Below are positions 48,981 through 58,019 of a DNA stretch of 64,000 bases, piece by piece. Below the pieces are notes generated by a model that saw nothing but the letters and a program-made list of their open reading frames with translations, did not search any database and was not told the origin of the DNA. The DNA comes from CF-39 sp035651155 (GTDB taxonomy: Bacteria; Chloroflexota; Limnocylindria; P2-11E), in NCBI GenBank assembly GCA_035651155.1, contig DASRGG010000031.1, forward strand, positions 1 to 64,000, in the 5' to 3' direction. Each line of letters starts with the position of its first letter. Position 1 is the first letter of the stretch. The position numbers were made by a program, and so were the translations under genes.

Positions 48981-50422
48981 CGGTCGAGACGCTCGCGCCC
49001 GCCTGGACCGAGTACCTCTCGCAGCTCGCCGAGGACGAGCGCGTCGGTCCCGAGTGGAGCGAGCGCGACGAAACGGTCCTGCGCGAAGCCGAGCGCGCGG
49101 CGGAACGCGAGCCCGAGACGGTCATCCGGCTCGCGCTCCACGTCGGGCAGATCGTCGCGCTCCACGCTCGCGAGCCGCACGTCTTCGTCGTCGCCGGCAC
49201 CGGCGCGGGCAAGACGATCTTCGCGCCGCGCTGGCTGTACCGCGAGATCGAGCGCCACCAGGCCGAACCCGTCGAGTCGCAGAACTACCTCGTCTTCGCC
49301 CCTTCGTACAAGGTGCTCAAGCGCGCCACGCTCCCGGCGTACATCCGGCTCTTCCACGCGCTGCGCCTCGGGACCTTCAAGCGCGGCGACCTGGTGTACG
49401 AGCTGCGCAGCGGCGCGAAAGTGTGGTTCGGCTCCTGCGACAACCCCGAGTCGCTCGAGGGCCTCCACGTGCGCGCGGCGCACGGCGATGAGATCGGCCA
49501 GAACTCGGTCTCGCTCGAGGTCTGGGAGACCGTCCGCCGCCGCCTCGCGTTCTTCGGCGGCCGCTTCCTCGGCACGACGACCCCGTACAACCTCGGCTGG
49601 CTCAAGCAGCATGTCGTCGACCCGGTGCGCCGCGGCGAGGCCAAAGGGATCCGCGTCATCGGCTTCCCTTCGACGGCGAACCCGATGTACCCGCGCGAGG
49701 CCTTTGAGCTCGCGCGCACGACCCTGCCGCGCTGGCGCTTCCGCATGTTCCACCTCGGCGAGTTCGAGCGACCCGAGGGACTCATCTACGACGTGTTCGA
49801 CGAGGCGCGCCACGTCGTCGCGCCGTTCCCGGTCCCGCCGGAGTGGCCGCGCTACGCGGGACAGGACTTCGGGCTCAAGCACCCGACGGGCACGGTCTTC
49901 GGCGCGCTCGAACCGCGCCCCTATCCCGACGACGTGCTGTACCTCTACGCCGAGTACCGCCGCTCGGAGCGCGCCACGAGCGACCACCTCGCCGACATCA
50001 AGCGCCTCGCGGGCGCGCCGCTGCGGCGCATGTGGGCCGACCCGCGCTCGGTGCAGCTCATCGCCGACTACCGCGCCGCGGGGTTGCCGATCGAGAAGGG
50101 CGCGGCCGGACCGGGCGAGGTGAAGGCCGGGATCCAGGAGGTCTACACGCGCCTCGCCGAGAACGCCTCCGACGGCCTCCCGCGCCTGCGCGTCTTCCGC
50201 AGTCTCCTCCCGGGCTGGCTCGACGAGGTCGAGCGCTACGAGTGGGCGCGCGACGCCGCGGGCAACGCCACCGACCGTCCGGTCGAGTACGCCGACGACC
50301 TCATGGACTGCACGCGCTACCTCTGCATGGGCGTGAAGGCGCACCCCCGCCGCGCGCTACCGCGCGAGAGAGCGGGCGCGCCCGAGCCGATCGCGGCCGG
50401 GATCTGGACGAGGCGCTTCTGA
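48977..50422 (+). CDS. Large terminase subunit (Mu gp28-like)
   Basis: This 481-residue packaging ATPase-nuclease starts at GTG in a GTGA overlap. Walker A is VVAGTGAGKTIFAPRWLYRE (from about residue 71), and Walker B is RAAHGDEIG near 168. A coupling motif GGRFLGTTTPYN follows. The RNase H-like nuclease domain begins at RYAGQDFGLKHPTGTVFGAL and includes later Asp residues (WADPRSVQLIADY; YADDLMD). It drives DNA into the prohead. Confidence 0.87.
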   Translation: MTVETLAPAWTEYLSQLAEDERVGPEWSERDETVLREAERAAEREPETVIRLALHVGQIVALHAREPHVFVVAGTGAGKTIFAPRWLYREIERHQAEPVESQNYLVFAPSYKVLKRATLPAYIRLFHALRLGTFKRGDLVYELRSGAKVWFGSCDNPESLEGLHVRAAHGDEIGQNSVSLEVWETVRRRLAFFGGRFLGTTTPYNLGWLKQHVVDPVRRGEAKGIRVIGFPSTANPMYPREAFELARTTLPRWRFRMFHLGEFERPEGLIYDVFDEARHVVAPFPVPPEWPRYAGQDFGLKHPTGTVFGALEPRPYPDDVLYLYAEYRRSERATSDHLADIKRLAGAPLRRMWADPRSVQLIADYRAAGLPIEKGAAGPGEVKAGIQEVYTRLAENASDGLPRLRVFRSLLPGWLDEVERYEWARDAAGNATDRPVEYADDLMDCTRYLCMGVKAHPRRALPRERAGAPEPIAAGIWTRRF

Positions 50423-52101
50423 TGCCAGGCGCCGCTGCGCTCCGCTATGCCCAGCCGCGCGTGCCCGCGGGCGAGCTGGGCTCGCCCGGCACGCGCTTCT
50501 TCGCCGGGTACCTCGGGAGCGACGAGTACGTCCCCGAGCTGCGCGGCCGCCGCGCCCTCGACACCTACGACCGCATGCGCCGCTCGGACCCCACGGTGAA
50601 GGCGCTGCTCCAGGCGATCAAACTGCCCCTGCTCGGCGCGACCTGGGACGTCGAGCCCGCGAGCGCCGACCCATCGGACGCCGCGGTCGCCGCCTTCGTG
50701 CGCTGGAACCTCTTCGCGGGGATGTCCATGACCTGGGAAGAGCACCTGCGGCATCTCCTCACGCACCTCGACTTCGGCTTCTACGTCAGCGAGATCGTCT
50801 GGGACGTCCGCGAGGACCTGGCGCAGGCGATCTCGCTCTCGCCTCGCGATGGCAGCTCCGCCCCGACGCCGCTCTTCGAGCGGCCGATGGCCGTGGTGCG
50901 CAAGCTCGCGCCGCGCCTGCAGCGGACGATCGAGCGCTGGTGGCTCGCGCGCGACGGCGGGCTCGAGCGCGTCACGCAGCGCGTATACGGCGCCGCTCAG
51001 AACACGGCCGTCGACATCCCGGTCGAGCGGCTCCTCGTGTTCAGCAACGAGAAGGAAGGCGCGGACTTCCAAGGGCGCAGCGTGCTGCGCCCGGCATACA
51101 AGCCCTGGTTCATCAAGGACCAGCTCGAGCGGATCTTCGCCATCGCCGCCGAGCGCCACGGTGTCGGCATCCCGGTCATGGAGGTCGACGCCCAGAGCTA
51201 CAACGACGACAACGTCCGCGACGCCGAGGAGATCCTGAGCTCGGTCCGGGCCCACGAGAAGGGCTACATCGTCGAGATCCCCGGCGTGAAGTTCCGCATC
51301 GAGGGCATGGGCCAGGGCCGCGCGCTCGACGTCGAGCCGGCCATCGGACGGCTCTCGCGCGAGATCCTCGTCGGCGGGCTCGCGCAGTTCATCGCGCTCG
51401 GCGGGGGTCCCGCCGGCAGCTTCGCGCTGTCCGAAGACCAGACCTCGATGTTCATGCGCAACGAGCGCGCGCTCGCCGCGTACATCGCTGGCGTCCACGA
51501 CCGGTATCTGGTCCCCAAGCTCGTCGACCTCAACTTCGCCGGCGTCCGGCGCTACCCGCGCCTGGTGGTGACGAACATCCAGACCCGCGACGCCGAGAAG
51601 TTGCTCAACGCGCTCGCGGTCGCGACGAACGTGGGCCTGGTCTCGCCCGACCGTCCGCTCGAGGACGCGCTGCGCGCGCGGCTCGATCTGCCGCGGCGCG
51701 CACCGACGCCCACGACGACCACCATGTCCGTACGCCCGCCCGCGGTCCAGGTGACCCGGCCCGACGGCGCCGTCGAAGACGCTCCGTCGGCGCGCGAGGC
51801 CGCGCCGGCGCCGACGATTGGCGATGCAGCGAAGGAGCGCGAGGCCGAGACGGAGGCGGGGCGCGAGGAGCGGCGGCGCGAGGCCCAGGCAGATCGCGCT
51901 GCGCTCGCCGAGAGCCTGCGCGAGCTCGCGCGCGCCGGCGAGCGCGCGTCCGAGCGCACCGAGCGGCTGGTGCGGGACCTCGCACTGTCGCTCGCCACTC
52001 GCCCGGCGCCCGTGCGCACGGTGACGAAGGACGTGACCGCGCGCGATGCGAACGGCCACATCCAGCAGGTCGTCGAGCGCGAGCTCGTGGAAGAGAGGTG
52101 A
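50422..52101 (+). CDS. Portal protein (DUF935, Mu gp29-like)
   Basis: This 559-residue protein matches the DUF935 portal group: RMRRSDPTVKALLQAIKLPL, then GATWDVEP and EEHLRHLLTHLDFGFYVSEI. Later come FSNEKEGADFQGRSVLRPAY and KDQLERIFAIAAERHGVGIP. The C-terminal 150 residues are an Ala/Glu/Arg-rich helical extension after a Pro-rich linker. The start ATG overlaps the terminase stop. It forms the ring through which DNA enters and where the tail attaches. Confidence 0.87.
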   Translation: MPGAAALRYAQPRVPAGELGSPGTRFFAGYLGSDEYVPELRGRRALDTYDRMRRSDPTVKALLQAIKLPLLGATWDVEPASADPSDAAVAAFVRWNLFAGMSMTWEEHLRHLLTHLDFGFYVSEIVWDVREDLAQAISLSPRDGSSAPTPLFERPMAVVRKLAPRLQRTIERWWLARDGGLERVTQRVYGAAQNTAVDIPVERLLVFSNEKEGADFQGRSVLRPAYKPWFIKDQLERIFAIAAERHGVGIPVMEVDAQSYNDDNVRDAEEILSSVRAHEKGYIVEIPGVKFRIEGMGQGRALDVEPAIGRLSREILVGGLAQFIALGGGPAGSFALSEDQTSMFMRNERALAAYIAGVHDRYLVPKLVDLNFAGVRRYPRLVVTNIQTRDAEKLLNALAVATNVGLVSPDRPLEDALRARLDLPRRAPTPTTTTMSVRPPAVQVTRPDGAVEDAPSAREAAPAPTIGDAAKEREAETEAGREERRREAQADRAALAESLRELARAGERASERTERLVRDLALSLATRPAPVRTVTKDVTARDANGHIQQVVERELVEER

Positions 52102-52105
52102 GGAT

Positions 52106-52513
52106 GTGGCGCTGAATCCCAAGCGCAGCAATGCCGCGGCGAACGCGGCCTGCGATGCGATGGCGGCGCTCGCGAACGGCGGGTACCTCCGCATCTACGA
52201 CGGCGCGCAGCCGGCAAGCGCCGATACGCCGGTCTCGTCGCAGACGTCGCTCGCCGAGCTGCGCTTCGCCGACCCCGCGTTCGCGGCCGCGGCCGCCGGG
52301 GTGGCGGCGGCGAACCCGATCGCGAGCGACCTTTCCGCCGACGCGACCGGCGTCGCCTCGTGGTTCCGCGTCTTCGGGGCCGACGGGACAAGCGCGGTGT
52401 GGGACGGCTCGGTCGGGACGGCGGACGCGGACCTCGTCGTCAACTCCGTGAACTTCCAGCAGGGCGCGCGTATCGACGTGACCAGCCTCACGCTCACTGA
52501 GCTGAAGGGCTGA
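52106..52513 (+). CDS. Conserved phage protein, unknown
   Basis: This 135-residue protein starts at GTG with GAGAGGTGAG upstream. The sequence NAACDAMAALANGGYLRIYD followed by SLAELRFADPAFAAAAAGVA is found in many tailed phages. It has a repetitive Ala/Asp/Gly-rich beta pattern. Location between portal and protease suggests a head-associated or decoration role. The function is not established. Confidence 0.65.
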   Translation: MALNPKRSNAAANAACDAMAALANGGYLRIYDGAQPASADTPVSSQTSLAELRFADPAFAAAAAGVAAANPIASDLSADATGVASWFRVFGADGTSAVWDGSVGTADADLVVNSVNFQQGARIDVTSLTLTELKG

Positions 52514-52517
52514 TGCG

Positions 52518-53738
52518 GTGACGGCCCTGGTCCGCGCGACCGGCGTTGTCGACCAGCCCGCCGGCGCAGGGATCCAGGAGTTCCTCGGCCTCGCCGACCC
52601 GCGGTACGCCTCGAGCGCGATCGTCCAGGCGGTCAGCGACGTCGCGCTCGGCGACGCGGTCACGCTCCACGGCGGCTCGAGCTTGACGCCGCCGGTCGTC
52701 GGCGCGACCGCGGCGGGGATGGTCGTGCTCTCCTGGCGCCCGCCGCCGGACAAGCTGCTCATCGTCGACGACGCGCAGTTCCTCTCCCAGGTCGCCGACG
52801 AGACCTTCTGCCGCATCGGCAAGCGCCACTTCTTCTACGGGCGCAACAACGTCGTCGCGCCCGCCGCGCCCGCGGCGCCGACGGTCGCCGTCGCGGCATC
52901 GAACTTCGGGCTGGACGCAGGCAGCTACACGTACAAGGTCGCGCCGGTGAACGCCATCGGCCAGGAGGGTCCGACGAGCGCCGCGAGCGCCGTCGTGACC
53001 ACGACCGCGGGCAACCGCCGCGTGAACGTCACGCCGCGGGCGCTGCCCAACGGCGCGGTCGGCTGGGCCATCTACCGCAGCCTCGCGGGCCAGACCGGCG
53101 GGCCCTGGTACTGGCTCAGCCATACGCGGTACGGGACCGCGTTCCCCGACGCCAACCCCGACAGCGCGCTCGACACGACGCTCGCACCTTCAAACACCTG
53201 GGCGGTCGGCGACGCGCCCGCGGGCGCGATCGACGCCTGCTCGGGAGGTGTGGGCGAACTGCAGCTCGAGACGCTCGTCGCAATGACCGCGGCTCCCGCG
53301 AACGTCATCTACAAGGAAGCGCGCGGGCGCTGGCGCAACGCGCCGCTCGCGCCGGGCACCGCCGTCGGCCGCACGCGCTCGCAGCTCTACGGCGCGGGCG
53401 ACAGCTTCGCGGCCGCGGGAGTGAACACCATGTTCCAGCGCGGGTCGCAGTTCGCGCAGGGCGACCGCACCTACGACTTCAACTGCGCCGCGGTCGCCGG
53501 ATTCGACGGGAACGGAACGGGCGGCGCCTTCGTGGTGTGGGGCGCGCACCTCTGGGCGACAAGCGAGCTCACTTCCGCGGGCATCGCCTCGGTGTACGGC
53601 TTCCCCGGCCTCAAGCGCCCGCTCCTCGTCGGGCCCAACGCCGAGCTCTACGCCGAGGTCGGCAACACCGCGACCGCGGCCGCCGGTCTGCGCCAGGTCA
53701 CGATCAGCGGCCGCCTCATCCCCATCGCCGCGAGCTGA
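52518..53738 (+). CDS. Phage structural protein with Ig/FN3-like domain
   Basis: This 406-residue protein starts at GTG, 4 nt after the previous stop. Residues about 115-165 form a fibronectin-like unit (DAGSYTYKVAPVNAIGQEGP). The surrounding regions are beta-rich (FAAAGVNTMFQRGSQFAQGD and RTYDFNCAAVAGFDGNGTGG). Such domains decorate capsids or tails and bind surfaces. No conserved enzymatic motif is seen. Its place amid head genes favours a head fibre or decoration protein. Confidence 0.55.
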   Translation: MTALVRATGVVDQPAGAGIQEFLGLADPRYASSAIVQAVSDVALGDAVTLHGGSSLTPPVVGATAAGMVVLSWRPPPDKLLIVDDAQFLSQVADETFCRIGKRHFFYGRNNVVAPAAPAAPTVAVAASNFGLDAGSYTYKVAPVNAIGQEGPTSAASAVVTTTAGNRRVNVTPRALPNGAVGWAIYRSLAGQTGGPWYWLSHTRYGTAFPDANPDSALDTTLAPSNTWAVGDAPAGAIDACSGGVGELQLETLVAMTAAPANVIYKEARGRWRNAPLAPGTAVGRTRSQLYGAGDSFAAAGVNTMFQRGSQFAQGDRTYDFNCAAVAGFDGNGTGGAFVVWGAHLWATSELTSAGIASVYGFPGLKRPLLVGPNAELYAEVGNTATAAAGLRQVTISGRLIPIAAS

Positions 53739-53741
53739 CCC

Positions 53742-54491
53742 GTGGGCCTGCCGATCCTCTTCCGCGGCGCGCCGACGATCACGGGCTCCGGCGCGTCGAC
53801 CTTCAGCGCGACGATCACTGCGGCGGCGCGAGAAGTGTTCGCCGCAGCGGGTGCAAGCGGGTTCGGTTTCGCCGGCTCGGGCGCAGGCGCTGAACGCTTC
53901 GGGGCTGATGGCGCGAGCACATTCACGTTCGCCGACGCTGCGAGCGCGCGCGAGACGTTCACTGGCGCAGCCGCATCGACGTTCGTATGGACCGTTGGCG
54001 CAGCTGCTTACGAGCGGTTCAGCGGCACCGGCGCGGGCGCATTCGGCTTCGCGCACGTCGCGGCTGCGAGCGGGACGTTCGCCGCCGAGGCCACCTCGAT
54101 CTTGTGGACCGACGTGGTCGCCAGCGATGAGCGTCTCATCGCCGATGGCGCGAGCGCCTTCACTTTCGCTCCCTCCGGGTCCGCGGTGGCGATCGGTCCG
54201 CTGCCGTCCGCGCCGCCGCTCGCCGGCCCGCGCCTCGCCCCGCGGCGGCGGCAGCTCGTCCCCGTCACCGCGCGCGGCGCGAGCGCGTTCGCGATGCGCA
54301 TGCGGGCCCGCGCGCTGCATGCGACCCCGCCCATTGCCCGCGCCCCCTCGCTCGTCTCGCATGGCGCTTCCCACTTCGCCGCGACCGCGAGCGGTCTGGG
54401 TGCGCTGGACCTCGGGCCGGTGCGCATCGCGCGCGAGGACGAGGCCGTCCTGCTCGGGATCGATGACGAGGAGCTCGTGGTCGCGCGGTAG
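53742..54491 (+). CDS. Tandem-repeat phage structural protein
   Basis: This 249-residue protein starts at GTG 3 nt after the previous gene. Residues 17-156 are about seven copies of a 20-residue unit of the form GASxFxFxxxAAAxxxFxxx (for example GASGFGFAGSGAGAERFGAD and GASTFTFADAASARETFTGA). Alternating small and aromatic residues suggest stacked beta strands, as in a fibre or solenoid. A Pro/Arg-rich hinge and a C-terminal domain ending DDEELVVAR follow. No homologue is recognised; probably a fibre or spike. Confidence 0.55.
   Translation: MGLPILFRGAPTITGSGASTFSATITAAAREVFAAAGASGFGFAGSGAGAERFGADGASTFTFADAASARETFTGAAASTFVWTVGAAAYERFSGTGAGAFGFAHVAAASGTFAAEATSILWTDVVASDERLIADGASAFTFAPSGSAVAIGPLPSAPPLAGPRLAPRRRQLVPVTARGASAFAMRMRARALHATPPIARAPSLVSHGASHFAATASGLGALDLGPVRIAREDEAVLLGIDDEELVVAR
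53790..54205 (+). repeat. 60-bp coding tandem repeat (about 7 units)
   Basis: The DNA encoding the GASxFxF protein repeats with a 60-bp period. Units diverge at synonymous and Ala/Thr/Ser positions but keep the GCGAGC-ACNTTC core and the late TTC. Copies 5 and 6 are the most degenerate. The repeat is in frame, so unit number can change without breaking the gene. Confidence 0.65.
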
Positions 54492-54634
54492 CGGCGCATA
54501 GAGAAAAGGACTACGCGCGAACGCGCGCGAATGAGGCGCGGTCGTCCTGATGCCGAGACCATCAAGCGCGATGGAGCGCACGCGGAGACGGGTCGCGCTC
54601 GACGCCGGCCGGGGCGACGGCAGCGGAGGCGCCG

Positions 54635-56119
54635 ATGCCTGAGGCGACGCGCGTCACGCACATCCTCCGCGGCGTAGAGATCTTCGACGTCGGGACCTGG
54701 AACGGCAAGCGCTGGACCGACCAGGACCTCGACCAGATGGTCGCGAACTTCGCCGCGCTCGGCCTGGAGGTGCCGATCAAGATCGGCCACGCGGACGACC
54801 AGGAGCTGCTCGAGGCCGAAGGCCTTCCCGCCGCGGGCTGGATCACGCGCCTGTACCGGGTGGGCAGCAAGCTCGCCGCGGACATCGAGGACGTGCCGGA
54901 CGAGGTCTACCGGCTCCTCCAGACCAGGGCCTACCGCAACGTGAGCGCCGAGGTCTGGGAGAAGGTCCGCTACGGCGAGCGCACCTACGAGAACGTCCTC
55001 GCCGCGGTCGCTTTCCTCGGCGCCGAGCTCCCGGCGGTGACGACGCTCGGCGACATCCTCGACCGCTACGGCGTGCGTCCGCACCGGCTGCGTCCGCTCG
55101 CACCCGCGGCGACCTTCACGGTGCGCTTCGCGAGCGCCGGGCCGACGGCGATCCCCCCGCACACGACCGCGAAGGCCGACGAGGGTGCGAGCTGGGATGC
55201 CAGCGCGGTCCTGCGCGACCTGCCGGAGGGCGATCAGCGGGCCTGGTCGAAGTTCTTCACGTACTACGACGCGGACGCCGCGGACGAGGACGGCGACGGT
55301 CTCCCCGACGCGAAGTCCGCCTGGCACCTGCCGCACCACAACTCGGACGGCGCCGTCGTCCTGGCGGGCGTCCAGGCCGCGGGCAACGTCGTGCAGGGCG
55401 CGCGCGGCGCCCAGGTCCCCGCGAGCGTCGAAGACGGCGTCAAGGCGCACCTCGCGCGCCACTACGCGCAGTTCGGCCGCACCGCGCCCTGGGAGGCGCA
55501 GGAGAGCGCCGCATCCACGCAGCTCCCTACCACGCACGCCGGTGCATCCGGCGAGACCACGAAGGAGGAAGTCATGGCGGATATCACTCGCATCACGAAG
55601 GCGCTCGGTCTCGCCGACGGCGCGACCGCGGACCAGGTCCTCGCGTCCATCGAGGCGCTGCGGCGTCCCACCACCGCGCAGGCCACCACGCGCGAAGCGT
55701 GCGAGGCCGAGGGCGGGACGTGGGACAGCGAGGCCGGGACGTGCACGATGCCCGACCGCGCCGCGCTCGCCGCGCGCGTGCGAGAGCTCGAGACCAGGCT
55801 CGCGCAGCGCGACGCCGCCGAGGCGGTCGACGCCGCGGTGAAGGCGCGCAAGCTCGCGCCGGCGCAGCGCGAGTGGGCCGAAACGTACGCCCTCAAGGAC
55901 CCCGCGGGGTTCAAGGCGTACGTGAAGGCGGCGCCCGAGGTCTTCGCCGCCGGCGAGCGCGGCAGCGACGGCGACGCGCCCGAGCCTGAGAGCGAGGTCG
56001 TGCAGTTCCGAAAGCTCGTCGCCGAGCGCGCCAAGGGCGGCATGTCCATCGACGAGGCCCAGCGGCAGGTCGCAGCCGAGGAGCCCGAGCTCTTCGCCGC
56101 GATCCGCTCGCGGCGCTGA
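54635..56119 (+). CDS. Mu gpI-like head protease/scaffold
   Basis: This 494-residue protein matches Mu I-type proteases: THILRGVEIFDVGTWNGKRW, then EVPIKIGHADDQELLEAEGL and NVSAEVWEKVRYGERTYENV. The central 180-290 region has an Asp-rich segment (YYDADAADEDGDGLPDAKSA) that looks like a calcium-binding or dockerin-like loop, plus WHLPHHN. The C-terminal third is a charged coiled coil typical of scaffolds. An internal in-frame ATG could produce the scaffold separately. It matures the prohead by cleaving scaffold and capsid proteins. Confidence 0.83.
   Translation: MPEATRVTHILRGVEIFDVGTWNGKRWTDQDLDQMVANFAALGLEVPIKIGHADDQELLEAEGLPAAGWITRLYRVGSKLAADIEDVPDEVYRLLQTRAYRNVSAEVWEKVRYGERTYENVLAAVAFLGAELPAVTTLGDILDRYGVRPHRLRPLAPAATFTVRFASAGPTAIPPHTTAKADEGASWDASAVLRDLPEGDQRAWSKFFTYYDADAADEDGDGLPDAKSAWHLPHHNSDGAVVLAGVQAAGNVVQGARGAQVPASVEDGVKAHLARHYAQFGRTAPWEAQESAASTQLPTTHAGASGETTKEEVMADITRITKALGLADGATADQVLASIEALRRPTTAQATTREACEAEGGTWDSEAGTCTMPDRAALAARVRELETRLAQRDAAEAVDAAVKARKLAPAQREWAETYALKDPAGFKAYVKAAPEVFAAGERGSDGDAPEPESEVVQFRKLVAERAKGGMSIDEAQRQVAAEEPELFAAIRSRR
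55574..56119 (+). CDS. Internal-start scaffold protein (gpZ-like)
   Basis: Inside the protease gene an in-frame ATG follows GGAGGAA by 4 nt, the strongest ribosome site in the whole gene. The 181-residue product (MADITRITKALGLADGATAD onward) contains only the coiled-coil scaffold part (AALAARVRELETRLAQRDAA). In Mu and related phages a scaffold is made in the same way from an internal start of the protease gene. The short form is therefore likely to be real. Confidence 0.6.
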   Translation: MADITRITKALGLADGATADQVLASIEALRRPTTAQATTREACEAEGGTWDSEAGTCTMPDRAALAARVRELETRLAQRDAAEAVDAAVKARKLAPAQREWAETYALKDPAGFKAYVKAAPEVFAAGERGSDGDAPEPESEVVQFRKLVAERAKGGMSIDEAQRQVAAEEPELFAAIRSRR

Positions 56120-56132
56120 AAGGAGCGAAGGG

Positions 56133-56516
56133 ATGCAGAACATCCTCACCATCACGCGCAGCGCGGACGCTGACCTGTCCGCCAAGCAGTTCTTCGCGGT
56201 GAAGGCGACCGCCGACGGCGGGTGCGACCTCGCCGGCGCCAACGAGCGCGTGCTGGGCGTGCTCACCAACGACCCCAAGGCCGCGGGCGCGGCCGCGGTC
56301 CAGGTCGCGGGCGTCACGCGCGTCGTCGCGGGCGGCGCCTTCGCCGCCGGCGACTACCTCAAGTCCGACGCCGCGGGCAAGGCGGTGAAGCAGACGGGCG
56401 AGGCCGCGGGGACGCTCGTCGAGGTCTTCGCCGTCGCGCTCGAGGCCGCCGCGGCGGATGGGGACCAGGTCGAGGTCCTGCTCGCGCGCGCCGTCGTCAA
56501 CAACGCAGCCACGTGA
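56133..56516 (+). CDS. DUF2190-like capsid decoration protein
   Basis: This 127-residue beta-rich protein has AKQFFAVKATADGGCDLAGA, then RVLGVLTNDPKAAGAAAVQV and AGDYLKSDAAGKAVKQTGEA. It resembles DUF2190/cement proteins that stabilise capsids. It lies between the protease-scaffold gene and the major capsid gene, the canonical place for such proteins. It starts with ATG and an AAAGGAGCGAAGG ribosome site. Confidence 0.72.
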   Translation: MQNILTITRSADADLSAKQFFAVKATADGGCDLAGANERVLGVLTNDPKAAGAAAVQVAGVTRVVAGGAFAAGDYLKSDAAGKAVKQTGEAAGTLVEVFAVALEAAAADGDQVEVLLARAVVNNAAT

Positions 56517-56538
56517 GCGGGGGGAAAGAGGGACATCG

Positions 56539-57549
56539 ATGAAGCCACAGATGATCAACGGCCGCCGCGTCATCCCGGGCCGCGCCGCGCTGAAGTTCGC
56601 GACCCCGGGCTCGGTCCACGTCGATCAGCTCATGACCGACTTCGCGATCAACTACCAAAACCTGCCCTTCGTCGGGCGGCAGCTCTTCCCCTTCGCGCCG
56701 GTGGGCAAGGAGACCGGCAAGTACGCGGTGTTCAACGCCGACCGCCGGGCCGAGCGGCCACGCACCGGGCTGCGCGCGCCCAAGTCGCGCGCCGAGGTCG
56801 TCGACTGGAGCCACAGCTTCAAGACCTACGGCTGCGAGGAGTACGCCTTCGCCGCCGGCGTCGACGACCGCGAGCGCGACAACGCCGACGCGCCCATCGA
56901 CCCCGATCAGCGCGCGACGGCCGCGGCGCTCATCGCCGTCGAGCTCGCGGCGGAGGTCCGCATCGCCAAGCTCGTGACGACCGCCGCGACCTACGCGGCC
57001 TCGCACAAGGCGACGCTCGCCGGGAGCGACCAGTGGAGCGACCTCGCGGCCTCTGACCCGATCGGGGACAAGCTCACCGCGGACGAGGCGCTCCAGAAGG
57101 ACGCCGGCGTCATCACCAACACCGCGGTCATCCCCTTCGCGGTTTTCAACAAGCTGCGCCGGCACTCCAAGATCCTCGACGCCTTCAAGTACGTGCGCGG
57201 CGGCGTCGTCACCCACGAGATGCTCGCGTCGTATTTCGACATCGATCCCGAGCGGCTGCTCGTCCCGGGCGCGGTGAAGAACACCGCCGCGCTCGGCGCG
57301 GCGGCGCAGATCGCGCCGATCTGGAGCGACTCCGTGTGGTTCGGCTTCGTCGACCCCGGGGCGGCCTCGGCGCTCGAGGGCATCACCTTCGGCAAGAGCT
57401 TCCGCGTCAGCCAGGAGGGTCAGCCGCGCTTGGTGCGCGAGTTCCGCGACGACCCCGCGCGCACCGACTACAAGGAGGTCAGCGAGATCACCGACGAGCG
57501 CATCACCGCCATCGAGTGCGGGTTCCTGTACTCGGACGTGCTCGCGTGA
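56539..57549 (+). CDS. Major capsid protein
   Basis: This 336-residue protein is assigned to the major head subunit from order (after scaffold and decoration) and content. An N-terminal FAINYQNLPFVGRQLFPFAP precedes a region rich in charged residues. FAVFNKLRRHSKILDAFKYV, WSDSVWFGFVDPGAASALEG and the C-terminal YKEVSEITDERITAIECGFL match a family of HK97-fold capsids from Mu-like and actinophage genomes. It starts with ATG and a GGGGAAAGAGGG ribosome site. Confidence 0.78.
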   Translation: MKPQMINGRRVIPGRAALKFATPGSVHVDQLMTDFAINYQNLPFVGRQLFPFAPVGKETGKYAVFNADRRAERPRTGLRAPKSRAEVVDWSHSFKTYGCEEYAFAAGVDDRERDNADAPIDPDQRATAAALIAVELAAEVRIAKLVTTAATYAASHKATLAGSDQWSDLAASDPIGDKLTADEALQKDAGVITNTAVIPFAVFNKLRRHSKILDAFKYVRGGVVTHEMLASYFDIDPERLLVPGAVKNTAALGAAAQIAPIWSDSVWFGFVDPGAASALEGITFGKSFRVSQEGQPRLVREFRDDPARTDYKEVSEITDERITAIECGFLYSDVLA

Positions 57550-57556
57550 ACGCGCC

Positions 57557-58015
57557 GTGAGCTACGCCGACGAGACCGCCGTCCGCGCGGCGCTCGGCAA
57601 GTACGCGCCCGGGTGGACCGCGACGTCGACGCCGAGCGTCGCCGACGGCCTGGCGCGCGCCGAAGAGGCCTCGGGCGAGATCGACGCGATCCTCGCCGCG
57701 CGCGGGATCACCACGCCGGTCGCGACGCCCGCGTCCTTCGTCGCGCGGCTACGCGACCTCGCCTCGCTCTACGCGGCGGCGCGCGTCGCGGCGGGGCTCT
57801 TCCCGCAGGCCGCGGGCCCCGCCTCGACCACCTACCACGAGTTCCTGATGCGCCAGTACCGCGCGGGCCTCGACGGCCTGCGCGCGGGCGAGATCCCCGC
57901 CGACGTCGGCACGACGACGCGCGGCGGACCGCGCAGCTTCTGGACGAGCAACCGCATCGACCCCGAGACCGGCGAAGCGTGGGAGCCGGTCTTCGGCCGG
58001 CGCACGCGGTGGTGA
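57557..58015 (+). CDS. Head-tail adaptor (DUF1320/gp36-like)
   Basis: This 152-residue protein starts at GTG. It has an early YADETAVRAALGKYAPGW and the helical core ARAEEASGEIDAILAARGIT, followed by SFVARLRDLASLYAAARVAA. This pattern (a short helical bundle with an ALxxRGIxxP turn) is typical of gp36/DUF1320 connector proteins after the capsid gene. It probably joins portal and tail. Confidence 0.68.
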   Translation: MSYADETAVRAALGKYAPGWTATSTPSVADGLARAEEASGEIDAILAARGITTPVATPASFVARLRDLASLYAAARVAAGLFPQAAGPASTTYHEFLMRQYRAGLDGLRAGEIPADVGTTTRGGPRSFWTSNRIDPETGEAWEPVFGRRTRW

Positions 58016-58019
58016 GCGT

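Noticed and set aside
48638..52194. Long minus-strand frames across terminase and portal genes
   Set aside because: Walker motifs and portal signatures are on the plus strand; the minus frames show only low-complexity charged sequence.
53790..54205. Regular 60-bp units as a CRISPR array
   Set aside because: The units are in frame, diverge at codon positions and encode a protein repeat. There are no spacers and no cas genes anywhere in the window.
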